A stretch of 64,000 nucleotides of DNA from Tistrella mobilis (GCF_039634785.1 NZ_JBBIAB010000014.1:61290-125289), one strand, 5' to 3'. Positions 15,752 through 24,314 are shown, counted from the stretch's first letter. The notes: generated by a model from the sequence alone, not told the origin. A program made the numbers and translations.

Positions 15752-17230
15752 ATGGCCGGAACGGCGGCAGGCGTGCAGGTGGTCTGGTTCCGGCGCGATC
15801 TGCGCCCGGCCGACCATGCGCCGCTGACGGCGGCCGCAGAGGCGGCGCGGGCGGCGGGTGCCGGGCTGCTGCCGCTCTATGTTTTCGATCCCGATCTCTG
15901 GCGGCGGGCCGATCTGGCGGGCCGCCACTGGGCGTTCCTGCGCGAGGCGCTGGTCGATCTGAGGCGCGATCTGGCGGCGCTGGGCCAGCCGCTGGTGCTG
16001 CGCACCGGGGCCGCCGTGCCGGTGCTGGCGGCGCTGCATCGCAGCCACGGCATCGCCGGGCTCTGGGCCCATGCCGATGACGGCACGCCCGGCACCCGCG
16101 ACCGCGATGCCGCCGTGGCCGCCTGGGCGGCGGGGGAGGGCATTCCCTGGCGGGTGACGACGCCCGGCCCGGCCGCCAGGGCGCCGCTGCCGGCCCCCGA
16201 AGCGCTGCCGCCGGTTGCCGGTATCGAGCCGGGCGCCATCCCTGAGACGATCGACCGGGTGATGGGCGATCGTGTGCCGGGCTGGCTGCCCGATACCTGC
16301 CCCGGCCGCCCGGCCGGGGGCAGGCGTGCCGGGCTTGCCGCCACCACCCGATTTCTGGAGCGGCGGCTGCCGCGCTATCTGCGCGACCAGGCGATCCCGG
16401 CGGTTGCGGGAGAGGCGGTGTCGCGGCTGGGGCCGCATCTGGCCTGGGGCACGCTGTCGGCGGGCGAGGTGCGGGCGGCGGCCGCCCGGCGCCGCGACGA
16501 GCTGCGCGACCTGCCCGAGGCGATCACCGGCGCCCGGCCGCGGGCGCTGGAGGTCTTCGGCGAACGGCTGAACCTGCGCGGCGCGGCCCTTGCCGATCCG
16601 CCGCCGGATCTGCCCGGCGAGTTGATGCCCCAGGCGGCCGGCACCCCGCTGTTCGAGGCCTGGAGCCGGGGGGAGACCGGCTGGCCGATCGTCGATGCGG
16701 CGATGAAGGCGCTTGCCCGCGACGGCTGGCTGCCCTTCACGCTGAGGGCCCTGGTCATGCAGGTGGCGGTGCTGCATCTGGAGCTGGATCCGGTGCGGGC
16801 GGGCCTGACGCTGGCCCGCGGCCTGGTCGATTACGAACCGGCGATCCACTGGCGCCGGCTGCGCGATCAGACCATCGGCGCCGCCGGGGGTACCGTGCCG
16901 CGGCCCGGCAGCCCGGTGCGCTTTTCGGAACGACACGACCCGGACGGCCGCTTCATCCGCACCCATCTGCCGGCACTCGCCCGCCTGCCGGCCGCCTGGC
17001 TGCATGCCCCCTGGACGGCACCGGCCGAGGTGATGGCCGCGGCCGGCATCACGCCCGGCCGCGACTATGCCCGGCCGGTCGCCGACCCCGCGGCCACGCT
17101 GCGTGCCGCACGGCTCCGCCTCCAGATCGCCGCTGCCGCGGCACCCGCCGATGCCGCCACACCCCCGCCACCCCCGCGCCGCGGCCGCCGCAAGCCGGTC
17201 GATCCGCGGCAGCTGGGCTTCGATTTCTAA
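15752..17230 (+). CDS. Photolyase/cryptochrome family protein (divergent FAD domain)
   Basis: A 492-residue flavoprotein. The N-terminal antenna domain (about 5-140; VVWFRRDLRPADHAPL) and a helical FAD domain (LGPHLAWGTLSAGEV, GETGWPIVDAAMKALARDGW, near 227-330) are clear. The usual CPD-photolyase stretch around NNGGWQWxAGTGTDA is replaced by YEPAIHWRRLRDQTIGAAGG, which places it in the less-studied group whose equivalent reads YEPGIHxxQxQ. It could repair UV photoproducts or act as a blue-light sensor. The ATG at 15752 follows GGGGGAGA; the upstream in-frame extension has no family match. It ends in a Pro/Arg-rich tail (PPPPRRGRRKP). Confidence 0.85.
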   Translation: MAGTAAGVQVVWFRRDLRPADHAPLTAAAEAARAAGAGLLPLYVFDPDLWRRADLAGRHWAFLREALVDLRRDLAALGQPLVLRTGAAVPVLAALHRSHGIAGLWAHADDGTPGTRDRDAAVAAWAAGEGIPWRVTTPGPAARAPLPAPEALPPVAGIEPGAIPETIDRVMGDRVPGWLPDTCPGRPAGGRRAGLAATTRFLERRLPRYLRDQAIPAVAGEAVSRLGPHLAWGTLSAGEVRAAAARRRDELRDLPEAITGARPRALEVFGERLNLRGAALADPPPDLPGELMPQAAGTPLFEAWSRGETGWPIVDAAMKALARDGWLPFTLRALVMQVAVLHLELDPVRAGLTLARGLVDYEPAIHWRRLRDQTIGAAGGTVPRPGSPVRFSERHDPDGRFIRTHLPALARLPAAWLHAPWTAPAEVMAAAGITPGRDYARPVADPAATLRAARLRLQIAAAAAPADAATPPPPPRRGRRKPVDPRQLGFDF

Positions 17231-17288
17231 AGGGCCATCGCATTCTGAAAGGCCAGCGCAGGCCTCGCACCCGAAGCGGCCGGTCGGA

Positions 17289-18227
17289 TCAGGACAGCCG
17301 CGCCGTCCGGCGCACCGATTGCGGCGGATGGCCGAAGGCGCGGAGGAAGGCGCGGCGCATGCGTTCGGCATCGCCGAAACCGGTCGTCTCGGCGACCCGT
17401 TCGATCGATTCGCCCGAGGACTGGACCCGTTCGCGCGCAACCTCCAGCCGCAGCCGCTCGATCGCCTTCGACGGGGTCGAGCCGGTCTCTGCGGTGAAGC
17501 TGCGGGCGAAATGGCGCGGGCTCAACCCCGCCCGTTCGGCCAGGCTTTCCACCGTCAGCGGCTTGTCGAGGTTCTCGCGCACCCAGGACAGCAGCGGGCC
17601 GAAGCGGCCGTCCGGCGTCTTCAGCTCCAGCAATGACGAGAATTGCGACTGCCCGCCGCCGCGGCGGTGATAGAGCACCAGCTGCCGGGCGATGTCTTTC
17701 GCCACCGCATCGCCATGATCCTCGGCCATCAGGGCGAGGGCCAGATCGATGCCGGCGGTGATGCCGGCGGAGGTCCAGATATTGCCGTCGCGCAGGAAGA
17801 TGCGGTCGGGATCCAGCCTCACCTCGGGATAGCGGGCGACGAAATCCTGGGTGCGGCACCAATGCGTCGTCGCCTTGCGGCCGTTCAGCAGCCCGGCCGC
17901 CGCCAGGACATAGGCGCCGGAGCAGACGCTGGCGATCCGCACCCCCCGCCGGGCCAGATCGCGCACCAGGGCGAGGGTGGTGCGGCATCCGGTGGCCTGA
18001 TCGACCCCGAGGCCCCCGGCCACGACCAGGGTGGTGACGGCCTCGGTCGATCGCAGCCCCGCCGCCAGAACTTCCACCCCCGACGAACTGCGCACCGCAC
18101 CCGGCTCAACCGCGATCATCCGGGAGGTGGCTGCGGTCGGCACCAGGCGCTGCGCGATCTCGAAGACCGATGCCGGCCCGGTCGCGTCCAGAAGCTGGAA
18201 GTCGGGAAAGATCAGGATGCCGATCAC
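17289..18227 (-). CDS. GlxA-family AraC regulator with DJ-1/PfpI sensor domain
   Basis: A 312-residue transcription factor. Residues about 1-175 form a DJ-1/PfpI-like domain (MIGILIFPDFQLLDATGPASVFE, IASVCSGAYVLAAAGLLNGRKATTHW) with a Cys in the nucleophile-elbow position. Residues about 210-305 form an AraC two-HTH domain (LTVESLAERAGLSPRHFARSF, GFGDAERMRRAFLRAFG). It is divergent from the isonitrile hydratase-like gene, with 89 bases between them, and so is its probable regulator. Such pairs are known from Pseudomonas, where an AraC-type regulator neighbours the hydratase. Confidence 0.9.
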   Translation of the reverse strand: MIGILIFPDFQLLDATGPASVFEIAQRLVPTAATSRMIAVEPGAVRSSSGVEVLAAGLRSTEAVTTLVVAGGLGVDQATGCRTTLALVRDLARRGVRIASVCSGAYVLAAAGLLNGRKATTHWCRTQDFVARYPEVRLDPDRIFLRDGNIWTSAGITAGIDLALALMAEDHGDAVAKDIARQLVLYHRRGGGQSQFSSLLELKTPDGRFGPLLSWVRENLDKPLTVESLAERAGLSPRHFARSFTAETGSTPSKAIERLRLEVARERVQSSGESIERVAETTGFGDAERMRRAFLRAFGHPPQSVRRTARLS

Positions 18228-18259
18228 GGTTCTGTCCGTTTATGAGGGAACTACGGCAT

Positions 18260-18276
18260 TTCGGATTTAATCCGAA
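18260..18276. promoter_or_regulatory. Perfect palindrome in the divergent regulator/hydratase promoter
   Basis: TTCGGATT-T-AATCCGAA, an 8-1-8 perfect inverted repeat, lies in the 89-base intergenic region, 33 bases from the regulator start and 41 from the hydratase start. It is a good operator candidate for control of both genes, either by the GlxA-type regulator or by another factor. Confidence 0.55.
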
Positions 18277-18316
18277 CATGGCACCGTCATCTCGTCAAGT
18301 CGTTTTGAGGTGTTCG

Positions 18317-19015
18317 ATGTCTAAGAATCTGCGGTTCGGTCTTCTGGTCTTTCCGAATATCACCCAGCTGGATATGACCGGGCCACTCCAGGTCTTCTCG
18401 TTTCTACCCGGGGCAGAGGTTCATCTGCTCTGGAAAAACACAGATGCAGTCCAGAGCGACGGCGTTCTGTCGATCACGCCGACGACCACCTTCGCTGATT
18501 GCCCGCAGCTCGACGTGATCTGCGTGCCCGGCGGCTATGGCACCGATGCGCTGATGGCCGATCCCGAGGTGCTGGACTTCCTGCGCCGCCAGGCGCCGGG
18601 CGCGCGCTATGTCACCTCGGTCTGCACGGGATCGCTGGTCCTGGCCGCGGCCGGGCTGCTCGACGGCTATCGGGCGGCGACCCATTGGAGCGCGGTCGAG
18701 GCCCTGGCCCTGTTCGACGTGACGGTCTCGCGGGAGCGGGTCTGCATCGATCGCAACCGGATGACCGGCGGCGGGGTCACCGCCGGCATCGACCTCGGCC
18801 TCACCATCATCGCCCGGCTGCTGGACCGTCAGGCTGCCGAGACGATCCAGCTGCGCATGGAATACAACCCGGCGCCGCCCTTCGATGCCGGGTCTCCGGA
18901 AACGGCGCCGGCGGAGGTTCTGGCGGTGATGGAAGACCGCTTCCGGCTGGCCCGGCAGCAGCGGATGGATCTGGTACGGCAGATCCGGGCGGGACATTCG
19001 CCCCGCCCGGACTGA
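18317..19015 (+). CDS. inhA: Isonitrile hydratase-like DJ-1/PfpI protein
   Basis: A 232-residue cytoplasmic enzyme of the DJ-1/PfpI superfamily. The segments FADCPQLDVICVPGG near 59-73, RYVTSVCTGSLVLAAAGLL near 97-115 with nucleophile Cys103, TGGGVTAGIDLGLT and EYNPAPPFDAGSPETAPA closely follow Pseudomonas putida isonitrile hydratase, which converts isonitriles to N-substituted formamides. The substrate here is inferred from this resemblance. The ATG at 18317 matches the family's N-terminus (LRFGLLVFPNITQLDMTGP). It is divergent from a GlxA-type regulator. Confidence 0.85.
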   Translation: MSKNLRFGLLVFPNITQLDMTGPLQVFSFLPGAEVHLLWKNTDAVQSDGVLSITPTTTFADCPQLDVICVPGGYGTDALMADPEVLDFLRRQAPGARYVTSVCTGSLVLAAAGLLDGYRAATHWSAVEALALFDVTVSRERVCIDRNRMTGGGVTAGIDLGLTIIARLLDRQAAETIQLRMEYNPAPPFDAGSPETAPAEVLAVMEDRFRLARQQRMDLVRQIRAGHSPRPD

Positions 19016-19028
19016 CGAGGCCCGGCCG

Positions 19029-20318
19029 TCACTTGCCGGCAGCGGTCACCAGGCTGCAATCGCTCTCGCTGAGCGGGCGATAGGCATAGGCGGCCGGGAT
19101 CGTCTCCAGCACGTTGTAATAGGCCCAGGGCTTCTCCTGCGCGCCCGGCTGCTTCACCTGGACGAGATAGAAGTCGTGGACGAGCTTGTTGTCCGCGCGC
19201 AGCCGGGCGCCGGGGGCGTAGATGTCGTCGACCGGCGTCGCGCGCATATGGGCGACGACCCGCCCGGTCTCGTCGGTGCCGGTTGCCGCCACCGCCTTCA
19301 GATAGTGCAGCACCGCCGAATAGACCGAGGCCTGGGGTGCTGTGGGCATGGCGCCGTGGCGGTCGAAGAAGCGCTTCGCAAAGGCCCGTGTCCCGTCGTT
19401 CAGATCCCAGTACCAGGCGGTGACGCCCGTCAGGCCCTGGGCGGTTTCCAGCCCCATGCCATGGATGTCGGTCAGGAACATCAGCTCGGCCACCGCCCGC
19501 TGGGGACCGGTGCTCATCCCGAACTCGTTCCACTGCTTCATCGAGGTGACGAGCTGGGCGCCGGCATTGGCGAAAGCGACCACATCCGCCCCGGAACTCT
19601 GCGCCTGGAGCAGGAAAGAGGCGTAGTCGGTGGTGCCGAGCGGGTGGAACACCGCGCCCATCGAGGTGCCGCCGGCGGCCTTCAGCGCGCTTTCGGACTC
19701 CTTCACCATGTTCTGCCCGAAGGCATAATCGGCGGCGATGAAGAACCATTTGTCCTGGCCCTGCGCCACCAGCCGGCGGATCGGGCCGCTGACCAGGTTG
19801 TAATTGTCATGCAGCCAGGCAAGGCCGGTGGGGGAACACTGGCTGCCGGTGATGTCGGTGGTGCCGACCGCGGCATAGATCACCAGCTTGTTCCGCTCGC
19901 GGGCGATGGACTGTACGGCCAGCGCGACCGCCGAATTGCCGACATCGACCACCATGTCGACGCCCTCGGCTTCATACCATTTGCGCACGACCTCGACGCC
20001 GATATCGGCCTTGTTCTGGTGATCGGCCGCGACGATCTCGACCTTGAGCGACGGTGCCAGCGCCTTGAAATCCTCAAGCGCCAGCCCGGCCGCGACCACA
20101 GATCCGGCGCCGGCCAGATCCGACAGCGGCCCCGACTGGTCGTTGACCACGCCGATCCTGACCACATTGTCCGAAATCCCGGCGCCCGAGGTCCCGGCGG
20201 CTTCTGCCGGCAGCGGCGCCAATGCTGCGGCCGATAGGGTTATGGCGGCGGCCGCCAGCAGCCGACCGGCCAGGCCGCGTCTTGTCGACGCGGGCCTGTC
20301 GTCCGTCTTCGTCATCAT
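19029..20318 (-). CDS. Liv-type ABC transporter substrate-binding protein (orphan)
   Basis: Periplasmic binding protein of 429 residues of the LivJ/LivK (Peripla_BP_6) family. A signal peptide covers about 1-42 (LLAAAAITLSAAALAPLPAEAA). The ligand domains show VRIGVVNDQSGPLSDLAGAGSV, DVGNSAVALAVQSIA and WFFIAADYAFGQNMVKESES. It has no permease or ATPase genes beside it, so it must share a transporter encoded elsewhere, perhaps one of the two Liv operons in this window. The ligand is unknown; amino acids, amides and aromatic acids are common. The Met at 20318 lies just before the basic n-region; a second Met follows at 20315. Confidence 0.88.
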   Translation of the reverse strand: MMTKTDDRPASTRRGLAGRLLAAAAITLSAAALAPLPAEAAGTSGAGISDNVVRIGVVNDQSGPLSDLAGAGSVVAAGLALEDFKALAPSLKVEIVAADHQNKADIGVEVVRKWYEAEGVDMVVDVGNSAVALAVQSIARERNKLVIYAAVGTTDITGSQCSPTGLAWLHDNYNLVSGPIRRLVAQGQDKWFFIAADYAFGQNMVKESESALKAAGGTSMGAVFHPLGTTDYASFLLQAQSSGADVVAFANAGAQLVTSMKQWNEFGMSTGPQRAVAELMFLTDIHGMGLETAQGLTGVTAWYWDLNDGTRAFAKRFFDRHGAMPTAPQASVYSAVLHYLKAVAATGTDETGRVVAHMRATPVDDIYAPGARLRADNKLVHDFYLVQVKQPGAQEKPWAYYNVLETIPAAYAYRPLSESDCSLVTAAGK

Positions 20319-20531
20319 GTCGTGGTCCCCCTGTGACGTCCGTTTCCGCAGTCTTCCCCTGCGTATGCGGCCCGATCGGCAAGTTGATCCTGCATCTTCT
20401 GATCGGGCCGTCTTATACAATCGAGGCTAAGGGGGCGGGATTATGTCCACAAGGGCGGATTTCCGGCGTTTTCGGCCATCAAAGGACATGCGCCGGGGTG
20501 TTTCTGGACTTGGAGGCCGGCGGGCAGGGCG

Positions 20532-21338
20532 TCAGCCCTGGCCATGCCCCCAGCCCTGGGTCAGCTGCGGCACGCCGCCGGCCGACCAGCCGCCATCGAC
20601 CGGCAGGACCACGCCGCTGACATAGGATGCGGCATCCGAGGCCAGGAACAGGGCGACGCGGGCGACGTCTTCGGGGCTGCCCTGGCGGCGGAGCGGCACG
20701 CTGCGGTCGACCATGGCGTTGGCCTCGGGCGTGGGGGCAAGCCGTGCCATGCCCTCGGTGCCGGCAATCGGGCCGGGGACCAGGCTGTTGACGCGGATGC
20801 CTTCAGGCCCCCATTCCTGGGCCAGCACCCGGGTGATCATGTCGACGCCGGCCTTGGCGGCGCAGACATGGACCTGCAGCTCCATGGCCTGGAAGGCCTG
20901 CGGGGCCGAGATGTTGACGATCGCCGCCCCCGGTTTGCGCAGATGCGGATGGGCTTCGCGCATCACATGGAAGGTGCCGATCAGGTCGATATCGACCACG
21001 CTCCGGAAGCCGTTGGGCGAGATGCCGAGGGCAGGGGCCGGGAAGTTGCCGGCAGCGCCCGAGATCAGCACGTCGATCGGGCCCAGCGCCTTGGCTGTCG
21101 CCTCGAAGGCCGCGCGGACCTGGGCCACGTCGCGCACATCGCATTGATAGCCCTCGACCGCGCCGCCATGGGTGGCGAGGTCGGCAACGGCGGCCTGAAC
21201 CTTTTCGGGCTTGCGGCTGGCCACCGCCACCGCGGCACCGGCCCGGGCGAAGCCATGGGCGATGCCCAGATTGATGCCCGAGGTGCCGCCCATCACGAAG
21301 ACGGTCTTGCCGGTGAAATCGAAACTGAAGCCGGTCAT
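20532..21338 (-). CDS. SDR oxidoreductase, 2,4-dienoyl-CoA reductase-like
   Basis: A 268-residue short-chain dehydrogenase. The cofactor loop GGTSGINLGIA near 17-27 and ASRKPEKV, which favours NADPH, are visible. The segment GAAGNFPAPALGISPNGFRSVVDIDLIGTFHV and the end LVPGPIAGTEGMARL follow the peroxisomal-type dienoyl-CoA reductase group. The usual YxxxK is replaced by QVHVCAAKAG, which keeps the Lys but lacks the Tyr, as known for DECR2-type enzymes. It may reduce an enoyl- or dienoyl-CoA in beta-oxidation. It is divergent from another SDR gene. Confidence 0.82.
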   Translation of the reverse strand: MTGFSFDFTGKTVFVMGGTSGINLGIAHGFARAGAAVAVASRKPEKVQAAVADLATHGGAVEGYQCDVRDVAQVRAAFEATAKALGPIDVLISGAAGNFPAPALGISPNGFRSVVDIDLIGTFHVMREAHPHLRKPGAAIVNISAPQAFQAMELQVHVCAAKAGVDMITRVLAQEWGPEGIRVNSLVPGPIAGTEGMARLAPTPEANAMVDRSVPLRRQGSPEDVARVALFLASDAASYVSGVVLPVDGGWSAGGVPQLTQGWGHGQG

Positions 21339-21409
21339 CTGCCGGGTCTCCTCTCCTGTCCGTCCCTGCGGATGCCCCGCGGGTGTGCGCCGGTTGGGCC
21401 CGGTGTTTG

Positions 21410-21441
21410 ATGGGGCCGGCGTCTTATGGGGCCGGCGTCTT
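21410..21441. repeat. 16-bp tandem repeat in the divergent SDR intergenic region
   Basis: Two identical 16-base units (ATGGGGCCGGCGTCTT) lie head to tail at 21410-21425 and 21426-21441, with a degenerate third start at 21442. They sit in the 268-base gap between the divergent SDR genes. Replication slippage in GC-rich DNA explains it simply; an operator role is possible. Confidence 0.6.
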
Positions 21442-21606
21442 ATGGGGCTGGGCGTTCAGCATAAGCGGGCAGGCGGGCGGCCGGAAGCGGGGCCGCATGC
21501 CCAACCCGGTTTCAAGTCGCGTTGGCATGGCGGTCGGCGGCCGGCTCCTGCATGATTTCATCCGCAACCGGACAGTCCGTGTCCGGACGATCATCCGGGA
21601 GAGGAG

Positions 21607-22365
21607 ATGCGCCTGATGACTGACCAACCCCTGAGCGGCCAGGTCGTCTGGGTGACCGGTGCCGGCAGCGGCATCGGCGAGGCCGGTGCCGTGGCGCTGG
21701 CCGAAGCCGGTGCGGTGGTCTATCTGAGCGGAAGGCGGGCCGAGCCGCTGGAGGCCGTGGCCGGGCGGATCCGCGATGCCGGGGGCCAGGCCCTGATCGC
21801 CCTGCTCGACGTCGCCGACAAGGCCGAGGTGAAGCGGGTGGCGGACGAGATCCTGGCCGCCCAGGGCCGGATCGACATCCTGATCAACAGCGCCGGGCTG
21901 AACGTGCCGGAACGCGCCTGGAACGTGGTCTCGCCCGAGGGCTGGGATCAGGTGATCCGGGTCGATCTGGACGGCGCCTTCTACTGCACCCATGCGGTGC
22001 TGCCGGCGATGCGCAAGGCCGGCGGCGGGCTGATCATCAACGTCTCGTCCTGGGCCGGGCGCTATGACACGCGCCTGACCGGGCCCGCCTACAACTCGGC
22101 CAAACATGCCATGCTGGCGATGAATGCCAGCCTGAACATCGAGGAAGGCCAGAACGGCATCCGCGCCTGCGCGATCTGCCCGGGCGAGGTCAACACCCCG
22201 ATCCTGGACCGCCGGCCGGTGCCGGTTTCCGCCGAAGACAAGGCGCGCATGCTCCAGTCGGAAGATCTGGGCGCGACCATCCGCTTCGTCGCCACCATGC
22301 CGGCCCATGTCTGCCTGAACGAGATCCTGATCAGCCCGACCTGGAACCGGCTGAACGTGATCTGA
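21607..22365 (+). CDS. SDR family oxidoreductase
   Basis: A classical SDR of 252 residues. It has the nucleotide loop TGAGSGIG near 17-24, LINSAGL near 94-100, Ser in INVSSWAG and the catalytic YNSAKHAM. The Arg in LSGRRAEPL suggests NADP preference. The C-terminal end (FVATMPAHVCLNEILISPTWNR) resembles the YgfF/3-hydroxy acid dehydrogenase-like group. The substrate is not predictable. Starts at 21607 or 21616 are both possible; GGGAGAGG at 21598-21605 fits the second slightly better. It stands in its own transcript ahead of the rhomboid gene. Confidence 0.85.
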   Translation: MRLMTDQPLSGQVVWVTGAGSGIGEAGAVALAEAGAVVYLSGRRAEPLEAVAGRIRDAGGQALIALLDVADKAEVKRVADEILAAQGRIDILINSAGLNVPERAWNVVSPEGWDQVIRVDLDGAFYCTHAVLPAMRKAGGGLIINVSSWAGRYDTRLTGPAYNSAKHAMLAMNASLNIEEGQNGIRACAICPGEVNTPILDRRPVPVSAEDKARMLQSEDLGATIRFVATMPAHVCLNEILISPTWNRLNVI

Positions 22366-22506
22366 TCGGGGCGGGTCGAAAGCCGGGCGGGTCGCCACCA
22401 TTGACAGCGGCGGCCCGATCGCCGACATGCAGGGGCGCCGGATGCCTGCCGGCGCCCCGGTCCCGCCCTCTTCGCGGGCCCCGCAGAGGAGAGACGAGAC
22501 TTGCGC

Positions 22507-23151
22507 ATGCAGCACGATCCCCGCATGGCCGAGCAGCTGCGCCGCCGGCAGCCGATGTTCAACCTGCCGCGGGCGACGCAGATCCTGATCGCCATCAACG
22601 TGATCGTGCATCTGGTGCGCCAGATCCTGCCCCAGGGCACGGATTGGGAGCTGATCGCGAACGCCGCGGTCATTCCCGCCCGCTATACCTATGGTCCCGG
22701 TTTCGACCTGCCTTCGATCATCGCGCCGCTGACCTTTCAGTTCCTGCATGGCGGCTTTCTGCACCTGCTGTTGAACATGGCGCTGCTGGCGGCCTGGGGC
22801 GCGGGTGTCGAACGGGTGATCGGCCCGCTGCGCATGGTGGTGTTCTATCTGGTCTGCGGCGGGGCCGGCGCGCTGGCCCATGTGCTGCTTTACCCTGAGA
22901 GCATGGTGCCGATGATCGGCGCCTCGGCCGGCATCAGCGGGCTGTTCGCGGGCGTGCTGATCATCATGCGTCGCCACCGCGCCAGCGGCGGCGCCATTCT
23001 GCCGCTGGCCCTGCTGTGGATCGCGACCGCGGTGATCACCGGCATCTGGGGCACGCCGGGGGCAGAGGGCGAATCGGTCGCCTGGGTCGCCCATATCGGC
23101 GGCTTCCTGGCCGGTCTGGCGCTTTTCCCCTTCGCGATGCCCAGGCGCTGA
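22507..23151 (+). CDS. Rhomboid intramembrane serine protease
   Basis: A 214-residue protein with six predicted membrane helices. The catalytic Ser140 lies in GASAGISGLFAG and the partner His196 in WVAHIGGFLAGL. The upstream oxyanion region HGGFLHLLLNM contributes His86 and Asn90, so the catalytic machinery is complete. It should cleave membrane proteins in or near the membrane; substrates are unknown. The ATG at 22507 is preferred over a TTG two codons earlier. Confidence 0.92.
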   Translation: MQHDPRMAEQLRRRQPMFNLPRATQILIAINVIVHLVRQILPQGTDWELIANAAVIPARYTYGPGFDLPSIIAPLTFQFLHGGFLHLLLNMALLAAWGAGVERVIGPLRMVVFYLVCGGAGALAHVLLYPESMVPMIGASAGISGLFAGVLIIMRRHRASGGAILPLALLWIATAVITGIWGTPGAEGESVAWVAHIGGFLAGLALFPFAMPRR

Positions 23152-23169
23152 CCCCTCAGAGGGGGGCCG

Positions 23170-23514
23170 TCAGAGGGGGTAGGCCTTCAGCACCGCCCGC
23201 CAATGGGCGGCACGCGCCTTCAGCCAGTCGGTGACGACATAGGGCGCCGGGGTTTCCTCGCCCGGATCCATCACCTCCAGCACCTCGAATCCCAGCCCCG
23301 CCTCGCCGTCGCCGGCCCAGGCGGCCTGAAGATCGCGCGCCCGGTGGCTGCCATGGCGCAGCGTGAACAGGATCCGGTTGCGGATCGTCCGCACATCCGG
23401 CGCCGCCCCCACCCAGACCGCACCGGTGGTGGCGGAGCGCAGGGCATAGATGCCTGCAGCGCTCCTGCGCTCTTTCCAGGCGCTGATCGCCGCCTTGCGA
23501 TCCTGCCGGTTCAT
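23170..23514 (-). CDS. GIY-YIG nuclease family protein
   Basis: A 114-residue single-domain protein. The opening KERRSAAGIYALRSATTGAVWVGAAPDV is a GIY-YIG-like start, in which the second element reads VWVG instead of YIG. RNRILFTLRHGSHRARDLQAAW and FEVLEVMDP follow. Proteins of this small group are cytoplasmic and uncharacterised; nuclease activity is inferred from the fold. The gene is divergent from the DUF2239 gene with two palindromes between, and this pairing recurs in other proteobacteria as far as I recall. Confidence 0.75.
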   Translation of the reverse strand: MNRQDRKAAISAWKERRSAAGIYALRSATTGAVWVGAAPDVRTIRNRILFTLRHGSHRARDLQAAWAGDGEAGLGFEVLEVMDPGEETPAPYVVTDWLKARAAHWRAVLKAYPL

Positions 23515-23533
23515 CACGTCGTCCTTTCCGTTA

Positions 23534-23602
23534 TTTTTTACCCGGGTAAAAAATGCGATACCATCCGGCGCGTGGTTTGCCAAGGGAATAATACCCGGGT
23601 AT
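23534..23602. promoter_or_regulatory. Two ACCCGGGT palindromes between GIY-YIG and DUF2239 genes
   Basis: A perfect 20-bp palindrome (TTTTTTACCCGGGTAAAAAA) lies at 23534-23553 and a 12-bp one (ATACCCGGGTAT) at 23591-23602, sharing the core TACCCGGGTA. Their centres are 53 bases apart, five helical turns. They occupy the whole control region: the first is 20 bases from the GIY-YIG start and the second 34 bases from the DUF2239 start. A dimeric regulator (MarR, PadR or TetR type) bound to both would control the two genes together. No such regulator gene is adjacent. Confidence 0.75.
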
Positions 23603-23635
23603 AAAAGCGGTGTCGCTCACCGAAAGGCCCGGCCG

Positions 23636-24277
23636 ATGCCTGTCTCCGCCTCCACCCCCGTCACCGCCTCCACCCCCGTCACCGCCTCCACCCCCTGCAC
23701 CGCCTTCGACGGCCCGCGCCGCATAGCCGCCGGTCCTCTCGCCCGCGTCGCCGCGGCCGTGACGGTCGCCATCGAGGCCGGGGCGGGCGGTCCTGTGCTG
23801 GTCTTCGACGACCGGAGCGGCGCGGTGATCGATCTGGATCTGCGCGGCTCGGCCGAAGAGGTGGTGGCACGCCTTGCCCCCGACCCGGTGCCGGACGAGG
23901 TACCGCGCGGCCGCGGCCGGCCGAAGCTGGGCGTGGTCGCGCGCGAGGTGACCCTGCTGCCGCGGCACTGGGACTGGCTGGCCGACCAGCCGGGCGGTGC
24001 CTCGGTCGCCCTGCGCCGGCTGGTGGAAGAGGCGCGCCGCCGCGATGCCGGCCCGGCGCGCATCCGCGCGGCCCAGGCCGCCGCGCACCGCTTCATGACC
24101 GCCATGGCCGGCGACCTGCCGGGATACGAGGCGGCGCTCAGGGCGCTGCATGCCGCCGACCGCGCGGGCTTCGATGCGGCGATGACCGCCTGGCCCGCCG
24201 ATATCGCCGGCCATGCGCGCCGGCTGGCCGCCGCTGCCTTCGGCGAGGGCACGTCGGAAAAGGGTCAATCCTCCTGA
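23636..24277 (+). CDS. DUF2239 family protein
   Basis: A 213-residue protein of unknown function. The opening FDGPRRIAAGPLARVAAAV and PVLVFDDRSGAVIDLDLRGSAEEVVARL match DUF2239. GRGRPKLGVVAREVTLLPRHWDWL follows, where an AT-hook-like RGRPK hints at DNA contact, then a helical C-terminal part. The first 18 codons carry three copies of an 18-base repeat giving Ala-Ser-Thr-Pro-Val-Thr units (23645 onward), so the length of the N-terminus is probably variable. It shares two palindromic operators with the divergent GIY-YIG gene. Confidence 0.8.
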   Translation: MPVSASTPVTASTPVTASTPCTAFDGPRRIAAGPLARVAAAVTVAIEAGAGGPVLVFDDRSGAVIDLDLRGSAEEVVARLAPDPVPDEVPRGRGRPKLGVVAREVTLLPRHWDWLADQPGGASVALRRLVEEARRRDAGPARIRAAQAAAHRFMTAMAGDLPGYEAALRALHAADRAGFDAAMTAWPADIAGHARRLAAAAFGEGTSEKGQSS

Positions 24278-24314
24278 CCCTCACCCCGAGAAAGCCTCGT
24301 TTGCGGGGGCAGGC

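Noticed and set aside
23641..23700. 18-base repeats at the start of the DUF2239 gene considered as regulatory repeats
   Set aside because: They are in frame and encode repeated Ala-Ser-Thr-Pro-Val-Thr, best explained as a coding repeat expanded by slippage.
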